From Piezodorus guildinii (Eukaryota > Arthropoda > Insecta > Hemiptera > Pentatomidae): a stretch of 64,000 bases of DNA. The position numbers were made by a program, and so were the translations under genes. Below, piece after piece: positions 25,701 to 33,505 of this stretch; position 1 is the first letter of the stretch, and each line of letters opens with the position of its first letter. Under the pieces are notes generated by a model. The model was given only the letters and a program-made list of their open reading frames with translations. It was not told where the DNA came from and did no database searches. The stretch covers positions 151,279,474-151,343,473 of the forward strand of contig CM041293.1 of the NCBI GenBank assembly GCA_023052935.1. Reading direction: 5' to 3'.

Positions 25701-28700
25701 CTTTATATGTCGACGTAACATTTAATGAGCTTTAATATAATGTATGTTTCATTTTGATTAAAATAGTCTGACAGAGCTTAAATGCCGATATTTTCTTCCT
25801 CTAAAGTACCTTTACTTTTGTAGATACTAACAAAATCAAAAAATCATCGATAAAAACGACTAAATCTACAAGTTGAACGAATTTGATAACCAACTAAAGG
25901 AGAAAAGAGCAAAACGTTATTTGAATGAGATTTTTGCGTTTTTGAAAATTAGAACAGTAATATAGATGTATAATATACCGTTGGATAGCTAAATATCTTA
26001 GAAAAAAATATTATCCCCAAGCTTGTGAAAGTTAACAGAGAGTGACGAAAAGCTGATAAAACTAACTGAGTGTTTAAGATAATAATATAATCGATTTTTT
26101 AATAAAACACATGTTTCTATGGAAATTTAATTTTTTTTTTTTTTTTTTTTGATCATTTATTTTTTACATCCACACCTGTCGCTCAGCTCGTGACAATAAG
26201 CGGATTTGATAACAATTGATATAAATGGCATGTCAGGCATGAGGGAGGTCGATACCCATTGGCATCTACTCCTAACTTGAAATTTAAAAGAGTTTACTTA
26301 AGGAGATCTCTTAGCCAGCTTCTTTTCAGCCTTCTTTGAATATTCCCTGGCATGTCTGTCGTGGCCATCATGTTTTGTATGAGTGAAATTCAATTTAATT
26401 AATTTTTTACTATTTTCACTCATTTTTTCTCTATGTGTATTTGAAAATTCCTTAATATATCTTAACAACGGAGGTAAGTGAAAGTCGTGTGTTGCCCGCA
26501 AAATTTGCCAAAAGGTTAAGAAGTAGAACCCACGAAATCGGAAAGTTAGTGTCGCATAACGCCTTGCAGAAAATTAAATTTTAATATTTCTAATAATATT
26601 CGGACATTTCAAGGAGCTATTACTCTTATATGTTTACGTTTTAGATTTTCCGGAACAGAGAAAAACATCTTCATTTAGTTAGTTCTAAAATGGTGCAAAA
26701 TATACCTACCTTCATAGGTCGATTAAGGATGTGAAGTGAATTTGTGAAAGAATTAAAAACAAGGACCAAAAAGAAAATTTGTGTTTCATAAATGTGTAGT
26801 CATATTGTAGGATCTGATACTAGGTCATAAGACATAATACTTACCAACATTCTTCAAGTCGTGAGCACCAAGTAGGAGGCCTACGTAGTCGATGTGTTCT
26901 TTGACATCGTCTTGAGTGCAATGAGCGGCGGTTATGGCGTGGTAGGGTGTAAGGATGGTCGCTCCGCAGAACGCATCTGGTCCATCATCGCTGACTACGA
27001 CCAGCGCACCCATCAGAGGAAATTCATTCTTCTTGGCTTGCCTGCCTCCAACAATTCTTCCCTGCAAGAAAAAAAAAATGATCAATATAGCTGTTTCCAG
27101 TCAAATCCATAATTTGTTCAGTCATATTCATATTTTTTTTTCAATCAAATTAATAATATTTTAAATTAAATTCTTAATTTTGGTTTATTATTTTCAATAA
27201 TCAATCTTTGTAATCGACCAAAAAAAAAAAAATTACCCCCACTCAAAATTTGGGAGCATATGTTTCAAGATGCGTAGAACCGAATAACGAATAAAAAAAA
27301 ATCCGTTTATTCACCGTTCGCTGCATTTCTTCGTAACTTCCGGACCAATTTTTTTGAAATTCGCCACAAAAATATTAGTCATATGCAACGATGATCATAG
27401 CACCTAGACGTTGATATCAGCTGGCTAGTTTTAAAATGGCGGCCTATTAAAAGTGATTTAATTCAATAACTCAGTTATTTTTGAAGATAGAGAAAACATT
27501 TATTACTTCTTTTAACAAAAAACAAAACAAAAAAAAAAACGCGAATAATTATATAAAAGAGGAAAAAAAAAATGTAATTTTAACACATAAACACGCTCAT
27601 AGCTCAGTTACTTTTGACGATAGAGAAAAGTATGTTAAGAGTTTTAGAATCAGTAGAGAATAATATATATATAATATATATATATATATAATATATATAA
27701 AAAAATTAAAATCTTCGCTTATACGAGGCATGTTTTTTAAGTAAGTACCGTTTCGAAATAAAAAAAAGACGTGCAGAGATATCGCAATAATTTTATTTTT
27801 ACATGAAAGCCTGTGACTTAATCTACTTTTCTACATAATTTCCAACAAATTCTTCATGTCTACGTTGTTTACTGAGTGCTCAAGATGCCTCCGACAATCG
27901 TGAGTCCCGCTGATTGTGAAGTACGGCTGTTATACGATTTCTTAGTGCTAAGGGCGTAAAACCGATCGATATTCATCGTGAGATCGTTGAAGTTTACAGA
28001 CAAAACATTATGAGTGATGGAATGGTAAGGAATTGGGTGAGAGAATTTAAAGATGGCCGCACAAATGTGCATGATGAAGAACGGAGTGGGCGTCCTTCGG
28101 TCGTTAATGAAGATTTGGTGCAGAAAGTGGGCGAAAAGGTGAGAGAAAACAGACGCTTTACAATTTCATCATTGTCCAACTGATTTCCTCAATATTCTCG
28201 TAGTGTTTTGTATCGCATTGTGACCGATAACTTGAATTAGCGGAAATTGTGTTCACGTTGGGTTCCAAAAATGTTGACGGATCTGCACAAAACGCAACGT
28301 TTAGGCAGTGCATTGACTTTCCTTGAGCGGTACCACAATGAAGGTGAAAATTTTTAGACCGAATTGTTACTGGTGACGAAACATACCCATGCCACCCGCC
28401 GAATAACGAAGTCAAAACATTTGTGATGCAGTGGTTGACAAGTCAGGTGGCAGAATTTTTTGAGTAGGGTATTCGAAAACTGGTAACGATGAATATCGAT
28501 AACAGCATTAAGAAATCGTATAACAGCTCGTACTTCACAATCAGCGGGACTCATGATTGTCGGAGGCATCTTAAACAACGTATACAATGAAGAATCTGAT
28601 GGAAATCATGTAGGAAAGCAGATTAAGTCACAGGCTTTCATGTAAAAATAAAATTATTGCGATATCTCTGCACATTTTTTTAAATTCCAAAACGGTACTT

Positions 28701-29877
28701 ACTTAAAAAACATGCCTCGTATATGAGCTTGCAACTACGTTATTTTCGAAGATAGAGAAAAAAATCATTATTGCTTTTTAACCAAACATTCGTGAATAAT
28801 TATGGAAAAGAGAAAAAGGAAAGAAAATAAATTAAAATTTCACCCATAAATAAATACCAAAAATTAGCCATTTGATAGAAAATTAAATTTTCGACAAAAT
28901 GAAAAAAGAATCATTGAAATTGGTTAACAACTATCTGAGAAATTACGTTTTGAAATCAGCAGTAGTGACATGATATTATCCTTTGAATTATTGCTTTTCA
29001 TATAACTTAATTACCTATCAACAGCTTTATAAACAGTTATACCCTAATATTGTTATTTGAGAAATAATAAAACATTGTGTAATAATTTGCAGCGTTCTTT
29101 TTCAATCAAATACATAATTTTTTCAATCAAATTGTTAATTTTTCAATCAAATTCATCATTTTTCAATAAATTTCACAATTTCTTGAACCCCAGTTACTTT
29201 AAAGACGTTTCAATATCAGGAACAAAATCTTTTTATTAAATCATGTTGTTGTTTATTCATTTAACGTCACTTTATGTTACTCTGGTGCTAATCCGACGGT
29301 GCCAAGTTTTGCCAGGGAAACACAGACCTTTTTTCGGGACTTGGTTATTCGGACTCAGGGGACCCTAAAACGCGTGTTTCCGTTGAAAACTGGAATTCGA
29401 AAATTTTCACGATCGCAATACTTTCCCTTACTATATATTTCATAGATAGGTAAGTAATAATAATGATAAAAGGTTTTAAATTCAGAAAAGGATAATAGAT
29501 TGAAAGGTACTTAGCATGTATCATCAATATTGTTCAGAAAATAACTGGTAAAAGATATTAAATCGTAAAACAATAATACTGTAATTGAGATAGAGAATAA
29601 CTAGTAAAACAATCATAAAAATACTGAGCTGAAAAGTTAAGTAAAATTGAACGATTTATAATCAAAACTATTATTTAATTTCATTAATTTTGCATACTAT
29701 TCCAGTCCAGTCATGATTTATTTATATCTTGTTATACATGAATTAATCTATAACAATCTACAATGAATCTATAATTAATCTATAACATACCTTGTTGGTT
29801 TGCCCACATGGGCAGGTTGTCGGTACCAGGGCCGATGCGGCAGCGAACAATAATATCAATGGCAATATCGCTTTCAT
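10001..29877 (-). CDS. Secreted trypsin-like S1A serine protease, 6 coding exons, 297 aa
   Basis: Coding exons are 29791-29877, 26845-27061, 24992-25189, 24561-24715, 11442-11598 and 10001-10080; they sum to 894 bp and every junction is GT/AG with matching phase. Residues 1-16 form a signal peptide ending Ala-Ser-Ala. A short pro-segment with CPCG (Cys22, Cys24) precedes the R31|IVGG activation site. The catalytic triad is His76 (TAAHC), Asp131 (NDIS) and Ser222 (GDSGGP); the GWG motif is at 168-170. Asp216 occupies chymotrypsin position 189, which predicts cleavage after Arg/Lys. SYG is at 243-245, but Ala254 (KPA) replaces the usual Gly226 at the pocket wall. A C-terminal tail of about 25 residues carries two Cys (280, 285). 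Known for the family: secreted endopeptidases of gut, saliva, venom or haemolymph. Which of these applies here cannot be read from the sequence. No in-frame stop or frameshift is present, so the gene looks intact. Confidence 0.9.
10529..10570 (-). ncRNA. Hammerhead-like core (family HH-c, left arm)
   Basis: Minus strand CTGAAGA, extra G, stem II GGCC/GGCC with an 8-9 nt loop, then GAAAC-GTT-GG. Lies in the left arm of the 10468-11082 palindrome. Stem I is weak in this copy. Confidence 0.5.
10684..10728. repeat. Poly(A) tract, about 45 bp
   Basis: Uninterrupted A run inside the palindromic structure, possibly a retrotransposition tail. Confidence 0.9.
10991..11032 (+). ncRNA. Hammerhead-like core (family HH-c, right arm)
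   Basis: Stem I GCC/GGC is good, but the first box is CTGAACA (G8 lost), so this copy looks inactive. GAAAC-GTT is intact. Confidence 0.45.
11442..11598 (-). CDS. Protease exon 6: catalytic Ser
   Basis: The acceptor TTTACAG is followed by GGA GAC TCC GGC GGC CCA (GDSGGP, Ser222). The 157-bp exon continues through SYG and the C-terminal helix [10 protein letters not shown]. The donor is GCAG|GTGAAT at 11441, phase 1. Reading through the donor instead would reach a stop about ten codons on. The spliced form is preferred because exon 7 has a strong acceptor, the right phase and a Cys-containing tail. Confidence 0.9.
11815..12656 (-). pseudogene. LINE ORF2 C terminus with (TTA)n-like tail
   Basis: 12417-12656 encodes [22 protein letters not shown] and [10 protein letters not shown], the tail motif of many CR1/jockey/I-type LINEs. 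A 3' UTR appears to run to AATTTATTATTAT near 11815 on the minus strand. A similar tail lies at 49540-49760. Clade not assigned. Confidence 0.6.
12652..13495 (+). repeat. FamA repeat, near full length
   Basis: Starts at TCACTTACCTCCGTTATTT; the conserved inner blocks follow in order (TTTCCAACGG, CGGCATTTAAGCCCTG, CGATATAGCAAGTTTAATC). Then (CA)n at 13338, TTTTTGCGGGACTTGG, and the terminal hairpin CCTTGC...GCAAG with AGTGAAAGTAAAA. This copy has a base-pair-preserving change in the hairpin. Confidence 0.85.
13500..15155. other. Intronic sequence without recognised element apart from microsatellites
   Basis: Part of the 13-kb intron; A/T-rich unique-looking sequence. Confidence 0.55.
14316..14420. 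repeat. (AT)n and (GT)n microsatellites
   Basis: ATATAT repeats at 14318-14352 and GTGTGT at 14394-14416, with a degenerate GGTGTGG continuation. Confidence 0.9.
15159..16516 (+). mobile_element. Helitron remnant containing a nested mariner
   Basis: 5' end TCTATACTAATATATAAG preceded by A and 3' end CAACAGCTAG followed by T, the A|T target and TC...CTAG ends of Helitrons. About 15420-15500 reads [20 protein letters not shown], the C-terminal motif of the Helitron Pif1-type helicase. A mariner interrupts it from about 15540 to 16440. A second copy without mariner lies at 22063-22568. Confidence 0.8.
15580..16375 (+). pseudogene. Mariner transposase, degenerate, internal deletion
   Basis: Frames shift repeatedly. 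RKICAVYG and WFRFR form the first helix-turn-helix; [20 protein letters not shown] the second; then DVWVPHEL and VTGDEKWI (first catalytic Asp). [18 protein letters not shown] follows, then a jump to SEDDVKTDL and the C-terminal end. The central D and the YSPDLAPTDYH region are lost. Confidence 0.8.
16520..16985. other. Intronic; no gene recognised
   Basis: A 79-codon plus ORF (16603-16842) has unusually few A/T-biased codons but no motif I recognise; possibly a decayed retroelement. Confidence 0.4.
16986..17654 (+). repeat. FamA repeat
   Basis: Starts TTCTGGTGCGGGCATCACAC and ends AGGCAAGTGAAAGTAAA; internal deletion in the middle third. Confidence 0.85.
18120..18451 (+). repeat. Direct repeat left of the SINE (332 bp)
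   Basis: From ATCAAATCGTT to CTATTACCATA; matches 18742-19065 with about 5% differences and one small indel region. Includes the 5' part of a FamA copy. Confidence 0.85.
18229..18451 (+). repeat. FamA 5' part
   Basis: ATCTGGTGCGCGCAACATACG to CATCACTCTCCGATT, cut by the SINE. Confidence 0.85.
18452..18740 (+). mobile_element. tRNA-derived SINE, full length
   Basis: 289 bp. Pol III box A-like TAGCTGGGTGGCTAGCG (18464-18480) and box B GGTTCTAACCC (18508-18518) are 27 nt apart. The tRNA-unrelated body contains CCGTCCTTCGGAGGGGACGT and CATCGTCCGATTAGCC; the tail is TAAATAAATATACAAACAAA. Two further copies in the window share body and tail. Flanked by 330-bp direct repeats rather than a short target duplication. 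Confidence 0.85.
18742..19065 (+). repeat. Direct repeat right of the SINE (324 bp)
   Basis: Starts exactly at the SINE tail and runs into the rest of a FamA copy that continues to 19702. Confidence 0.85.
18852..19702 (+). repeat. FamA repeat, near full length
   Basis: From ATAGTGCGCGCAACATACG to TAAGTAAGTGGATGTAAA; all family blocks present. Confidence 0.85.
19705..20555. other. Intronic; nothing recognised
   Basis: A/T-rich with no ORF or repeat noticed. Confidence 0.55.
20561..20602 (+). ncRNA. Hammerhead-like core (family HH-a)
   Basis: CTGATGA (20565-20571), extra C, stem II GACCC/GGGTC with loop GTAACAT, GAAAC (20590-20594), GTT, then GG pairing the CC before CTGATGA. Both core boxes are intact. 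A mariner inserted about 10 bp downstream. Confidence 0.55.
20689..20889 (-). pseudogene. Mariner transposase C-terminal part
   Basis: 66 codons starting at MSPTDYHLF (third catalytic Asp in SPTDYH) and ending at GKYFA with the native stop. Confidence 0.8.
20937..21263 (-). pseudogene. Mariner transposase N-terminal (DNA-binding) part
   Basis: 108 codons with the paired helix-turn-helix region and the WVPHDLTE linker. The open frame ends just where the deletion joins it to C-terminal sequence. The true start lies upstream at about 21345. Confidence 0.8.
21600..21833 (-). mobile_element. tRNA-derived SINE, slightly 5'-truncated
   Basis: Reverse complement of the 18452 SINE from its TTTATTTAACGTCA tail to just past box B (GGGTTCCAACCC). 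Short target duplication ATTAATATT on both sides. Confidence 0.8.
22063..22568 (-). mobile_element. Helitron remnant with helicase C terminus
   Basis: 506 bp on the minus strand: A|TCTATACTAATATTATAA ... GGGAAACAGCTAC|T. The peptide [17 protein letters not shown], then [20 protein letters not shown] (about 22385-22260) is the conserved end of the Rep/Hel helicase. The element is therefore an internally deleted derivative of an autonomous Helitron. Confidence 0.82.
22700..23104 (+). repeat. FamA middle part, first of three in tandem
   Basis: Contains TTACTGTTCTCATG, TATCGAATTCGTTCAAC, TTTAAGCCCCGTCAG and ATCCG...GGGAAAATCG; lacks both ends. Confidence 0.75.
23107..23874 (+). repeat. FamA repeat, second of three in tandem
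   Basis: From AATCCGGTGAGCGAAACACAC to ATATAGTAAGTGAAAGTAAAA, then joined directly to the next copy. Confidence 0.85.
23876..24517 (+). repeat. FamA repeat, third of three in tandem
   Basis: From TTTGGTGTGGGCAAAACACG to CATATAGTAAGTGAAAGTAAA with loss of the GCGGGACTTGG block. Ends 44 bp before protease exon 5. Confidence 0.85.
24561..24715 (-). CDS. Protease exon 5: GWG strand to Asp189 position
   Basis: Acceptor TTGTCTTAG at 24716, then GA-TGG-GGT completing Gly168-Trp169-Gly170. The 155-bp exon ends DTCK with donor AAG|GTAAGA in phase 0. Asp216 is the specificity-pocket residue. Cys195, Cys209 and Cys218 are present. Confidence 0.9.
24992..25189 (-). CDS. Protease exon 4: catalytic Asp
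   Basis: Acceptor ...TTACCAG, then 198 bp in phase 1 to phase 1. The exon encodes residues 102-167, including Asp131 in NDISLVIL and the conserved GPACLP strand with Cys151. The donor is ATGG|GTAAGT. The split Gly codon joins exactly to the WG of the next exon. Confidence 0.92.
25376..26512 (-). repeat. FamA repeat, minus, with retrocopy inside
   Basis: CTTTCACTTACCTATATATG at the left is the terminal hairpin; CGGAGGTAAGTGAAAGTCG is at the right. Interrupted by 26131-26389. Confidence 0.85.
26131..26389 (-). pseudogene. Processed retrocopy of an unidentified mRNA 3' end
   Basis: Minus strand: a coding end [20 protein letters not shown] then AKRSP and a stop (about 26298), a 3' UTR of about 140 nt with AATAAA, then 20 A (26131-26150). 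Short duplication GAAATT on both sides. Inserted in a FamA copy, itself in an intron of the protease gene. I do not recognise the parent protein; it is rich in Lys/Arg/His. Confidence 0.65.
26845..27061 (-). CDS. Protease exon 3: activation site and catalytic His
   Basis: A pyrimidine-rich tract and CAG acceptor precede GGAAGAATTG, which reads GRIVGG in phase 0. The exon holds residues 30-101: the activation cleavage site, Cys61 and Cys77 (the conserved His-loop disulfide) and His76 in the motif AITAAHC. The donor is GTTG|GTAAGT at 26844, leaving phase 1. Confidence 0.92.
27662..27702. repeat. (AT)n microsatellite
   Basis: TATATATA repeats, interrupted by AAT, just left of the fold-back mariner. 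Confidence 0.9.
27722..28728. mobile_element. Fold-back mariner in intron of the protease gene
   Basis: Arms 27722-27960 and 28490-28728 are inverted complements. Each holds the terminal repeat (GAGGCATGTTTTTTAAGTAAG) and the first codons of a mariner transposase ([13 protein letters not shown]). On the plus strand the transposase continues with [18 protein letters not shown] and SRWVPKML to IVTGDET (about 28380). It then jumps to a C-terminal [13 protein letters not shown] segment before meeting the inverted N-terminal copy. Frames contain stops. Transcription across it would give a 235-bp hairpin. Confidence 0.82.
28730..29240. other. Intronic; nothing recognised beyond short TTTTTCAATCAAAT repeats
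   Basis: Around 29098-29170 the phrase TTTTTCAATCAAAT recurs four times in 70 bp; otherwise unremarkable. Confidence 0.55.
29245..29305 (-). mobile_element. SINE 3' end only
   Basis: 61 bp: TTTATTCATTTAACGTCAC...CTAATCCGACGGTGCC, the last fifth of the SINE, joined directly to a FamA 3' end. Confidence 0.75.
29308..29455 (+). repeat. FamA 3' end
   Basis: ACACAGACCTTTTTTCGGGAC to CATAGATAGGTAAGTAA. Confidence 0.8.
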
Positions 29878-29882
29878 GGCTC
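29791..29882 (-). CDS. Protease exon 2: start codon, signal peptide, pro-segment
   Basis: The acceptor TTGTTAG ends at 29883. Five bases of 5' UTR (GAGCC) precede the ATG at 29877-29875. The 29 codons encode a Lys-containing N terminus, a Leu/Ile/Ala-rich core of about 12 residues and the pro-segment with Cys22 and Cys24. The donor is AAG|GTATGT at 29790 and the exon ends in phase 0. By analogy with chymotrypsin, one of these Cys probably pairs with Cys151 after activation (inference). Confidence 0.88.
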
Positions 29883-30145
29883 CTAACAATACAAGTTTAT
29901 TAATACTCAATTATATCCATGACTAGTAATAATACATTCGCTATATATTGCCTTACTTAATAGTGTAATTAATGCAATGTAAATGTATGCATGACAACAA
30001 ACATTAAATGAAATGAGCTACCACCCATGAAACCTACAACCTTTGGGTCTTACAAGAAAATGTATACCGAATTTGAATTTAAAGACTACTTATAAATTAA
30101 AGAGTAATTGAACATCCTCTCCGATGACACTCATCATCTCTAAAA

Positions 30146-30200
30146 TAAATCTGGTTCGCGCAACACTCGACTATCAATTATCTCCGTTGTTAAAATTAAT
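30146..30200 (+). repeat. FamA 5' end fragment
   Basis: AATCTGGTTCGCGCAACAC to CTCCGTTGTTAAAATTAAT, cut by the jockey copy. Confidence 0.7.
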
Positions 30201-30204
30201 ATCT

Positions 30205-31215
30205 GGCACCCGGTATTGCTTTACAAACTCCGAACATTCCTCCCTACTACATATTTTCTTATTTTCCAGTCATACCTCAGTAATAGATCCTTTATAATAA
30301 ATCACAATGGTTCCTACTCCTCCTCCTTCTCAGTCTGCTGGTGTTCCTCAAGGCAGCATCCTAGGACCCATTCTTTATACAGTCTATACAGATGATGTCC
30401 CAACCCATCCTGACACTTTCCTTTATACCTATGCCGATGACACTTGTGTGTTATCAGTCAATAACGATCCAACTGCTGCTTCTCAAACTCTCCAATCCCA
30501 CATCAGAGACCTTGAGGTATGGTGTCAGAATTGGCAAATTAAAATAAATTCCAACAAATCCCACCAAATGACATTCTGCCCTACAGTATCCTTTAATAAT
30601 ATTCCGCTTGTACCGGTTGAACAGATCCGCTACCTAGGACTTCTACTTGACAAACGTCTAACATGGAATCTCCACACTAGACTGAGACGACAAGAAACTG
30701 CTCGCCGCTTTCGGTTACTTCAGCACTTACTAGACAAACGGTCAAAGCTTCCTATTAACTACAAAAGACTCATCTACATGACCATCATAAGACCTATCTG
30801 GAAACGGAGTAGAGCTATGGGGATCTACTAAACCATCGAATTCCTCTCGTATCCAACCCTTACAATCCAAAATCCACTTGGAACTTTAAGGTCTTTATGG
30901 ATAAGTTTATCCATAAAGATCTTAAAGTTCCATATGTTACTGATTTTTCCTGAACCAGGTATTATTCATTCCATGAAAAACTCCATTACCACTCTAATCC
31001 ACTGGTTTCCATTCTGTCTTCCTCCTCAATTCCTGATAACCCTCCGAGGCTTATGAAAAGAAGATGGCCCCGAGATCTTCTAGTTTAGGATATATTTAGA
31101 GTGCTGCCAATTGGTGGTGTCTCTACATGTATTTGATGTCAACTTACCATATGTCCATCACATTTACTTAATGTATTTTGTATACAGTTTTAAATATCAA
31201 TAAATATGTTTTGTT
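30205..31215 (+). mobile_element. Jockey-like LINE, truncated, with poly-purine tail
   Basis: Begins in the RT palm region with one frame change before the open stretch. Contains GVPQGSILGP and YADDT, then the thumb to the C terminus with stops after 30831. It ends with a 3' UTR shared with the other copies (ATATCAATAAATATGTTT). It lies tail to tail with the next copy. Confidence 0.85.
30307..30831 (+). pseudogene. Jockey-like reverse transcriptase fragment
   Basis: 174 codons. SAGVPQGSILGP (motif 4 region) is at residues 10-21 and YADD at about 41-44, followed by WQIKINSNKSHQMTF and VEQIRYLGLLLDKRLTWN. These are standard LINE RT motifs of the jockey clade. The frame breaks at YMTIIRPIW, where the usual TYGVELWG follows in another frame. 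The N terminus, endonuclease and gag are missing. Confidence 0.85.
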
Positions 31216-31217
31216 TT

Positions 31218-31925
31218 TTTTAAATTATATTTTATTGAATTTTACAACTGTATATTACATAAATACAATAAGTAAAAGTGATGAATTATAATAAAAGGCG
31301 TATAAGGCTTGTGAAGAAACTACCCAGCGGTAGTACTTCGATGTTTATTTAAGTAAGTAGATCCCGAGGCCATCTTCTTTTCAATCGCCTCGGACGGTTG
31401 TCAGGAATATGCGAGGTTGATAGGTTGCGGACAAGAGGGTTTATATGAGTTGGGAGTTTGGAATTAAAAGTGGTATATCTGGTACGAGAAAGGTCTGCCA
31501 CAAATGGGAATTAAAGGTCGTTATGGATGATTTTATTTGTGACGAAATAAGGAGCATTTAGGATTTTGCGAAGGATTTTGGATTGTAAGGATTGGATGTG
31601 GGAGGAATTAGATGGCTTAGTAGAGCCCCAAAGCTCGATTCCATATGTCCAGATTGGTCTGATGACAGTGATATAAATGAGCTTTTTGTAGTGAATTGGA
31701 AGTTTTGAACGTTTGTCTAGTAAGTGTTGTAGTAATCGGTATCTACGGGCAGTTTCTTGTCGTTTTAGTCTCGTGTGAGGGTTCCATGTAAAACGTTTGT
31801 CAAGATGGAGTCCTAGTATCGGATTTGTTCAACAGGTATGAGTGGCGTATTATTAAAGGATACGGTAGGGCAGGAGGTCATCGGTTTTCGACGAAGGGTA
31901 AAGGTAATTTGGTGGGATTTTTTAG
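31218..31925 (-). mobile_element. Jockey-like LINE 3' part, minus orientation
   Basis: Minus-strand counterpart of the C-terminal RT and 3' UTR of the 30205 copy, degenerate (several stops). Its T-rich tail abuts the tail of the plus copy near 31216. The AATAAATATGTTT plus A-run right of it (31926-31965) is another plus-strand tail, so insertions are nested. Confidence 0.8.
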
Positions 31926-31971
31926 CATAATAAATATGTTTAAAATAAAAAAAAAAAAAAAAAAACAGTAG

Positions 31972-32228
31972 TATGCTAACGATTTTAGAAAAAATATTAT
32001 CTTATACATACTATTGTAAAAGTTAACGGAGAGTGATGAAAAGCTGATAAAACAAACTGATTGTATGTTCTCGTAGATAATAATATAATAGATTATTTAA
32101 TAAAACACATGTTGTTTGCATTAAAATCCAATTTAAATAGTTCTTTAAAAATTTATTTTTGTTTATAAATATGTTTAACAATTCTTGAGTTTATATAGTG
32201 AAAGTCGTGTGTTGCGCGCACCAGATTT
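31972..32228 (-). repeat. FamA 5' third, minus
   Basis: From TAACGATTTTAGAAAAAATA to GTGAAAGTCGTGTGTTGCGCG. Lies in the leader intron of the protease gene. Confidence 0.8.
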
Positions 32229-32449
32229 TTCTTTTCACTGACCGCTTACTCAACCAACATCTTCTTCAAATCTTAATATTTACCTCTATAATTTAATAAG
32301 ATATACTACAAGATAGATCTCCAAGTTTATAACATACTTGTTCTGTACAATTTTATTCTTACGATTCATTACCCATTTCTTATTAATTGGGACTAGTGAA
32401 ATAACTAAATAACTCAACTAAATGTGTTATAAGGTTTATGAATACTTAC

Positions 32450-32471
32450 CCGACAGAGAAACAAAACAACT
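32450..32471 (-). other. Predicted 5' UTR exon of the protease gene
   Basis: A 22-nt leader exon runs from an initiator-like CCCAGTTG (A at 32471) to the donor CGG|GTAAGT at 32449. It would join the GAGCC-ATG exon across an intron of about 2.6 kb. The TATA box sits 32 nt upstream. No transcript was available; this is a sequence prediction. Confidence 0.6.
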
Positions 32472-32495
32472 GGGTTACCTTAGTCAACCGTTTTC

Positions 32496-32503
32496 CTTTT
32501 ATA
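32496..32503 (-). promoter_or_regulatory. TATA box of the protease gene
   Basis: TATAAAAG on the minus strand, 32 nt before an initiator-like CAGTT and 46 nt before a consensus donor. TATA plus initiator promoters are common in strongly expressed, tissue-restricted secretory genes. Confidence 0.6.
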
Positions 32504-33505
32504 GTTTCAAATTTTAAACAAACACAAGTGCTACTGATTTGGATTGTTATTGTTCCCAGAGCAAATATCCCTGTTGGGCTTGTTAGCAATTACTATTTAG
32601 TATGTTATGATTTGAATTGGTAGAAGGGACAAATAACTTTCAATCTAATTTTGAGTCTTGATTTTATTAAATAAACTCGGAATAATTCACATTAAATAAT
32701 TCAAGCAGTGATGTGATTGTATCATGGTAATTAATTTACATCATAATAATTTTTTTCTAAGTGTTATTTTTTTAAAGTTTTCTTTCTCTAAACTTATACG
32801 CTATTTATATTCCATAATAAACTGAAAACTTCTTCTGCAATTCAAGAAAAAAGTTCCTAAAGACGATTCGACAAGAGGAGATTAATTAACACATACTAGG
32901 GTTAGTTTTTGATTATGATAAGCAAAATCGACGGCTGGAGTTTGCTGGTCCTTTTCTTGCACACCCATAAAGTATTGTTACGGTCAAGACAATGACAGGT
33001 AAACCACGCTTAGAGGGGTTCGGGTTTGGCTAGAGACTTCTGGACCTGGATGGTCCTCTAAGTACCTAGATCGACCCATCCACCTCCCTGGGTTTACCTG
33101 CCCACCTGCCGTGTCTAGGCTCTTCTGTAATGTTACAAATACCGATCCACTACGCCTGAGGAGGCAGTCTTTATCTTGCTCAAGTGGATGTATCAGTAAA
33201 CAGTGACAGTGTACAATTCGTGACCGTGTGACGGTGTAGTGAAACTGGGTGTCAATATTGTGATAACCGGTCGGTGGGAAATTAGAAGCCTGTAGTTTAT
33301 ATATAATTTATAGTTGTAAGTTTTAGAATAAGTCTAGCAGATTGTATAAATTTACGTAAGTAGTTTATTTGTTAGAAATACCTAATTTTATATGTAGACT
33401 GTTTAGTAGTTAAACTAGTAATTCAATTATTATTGTAAGTATCATGGTTAGTAATCCCTTTGTATTTGTGCATTCTGTATTTAATAAATATTTTTAATTT
33501 GTTAA

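Noticed and set aside
32976..33505. 5' UTR of the RTE-like element
   Set aside because: The 11-bp target duplication puts the LINE boundary at 33506, and the flanking sequence continues after 34350 to a matching LTR end.
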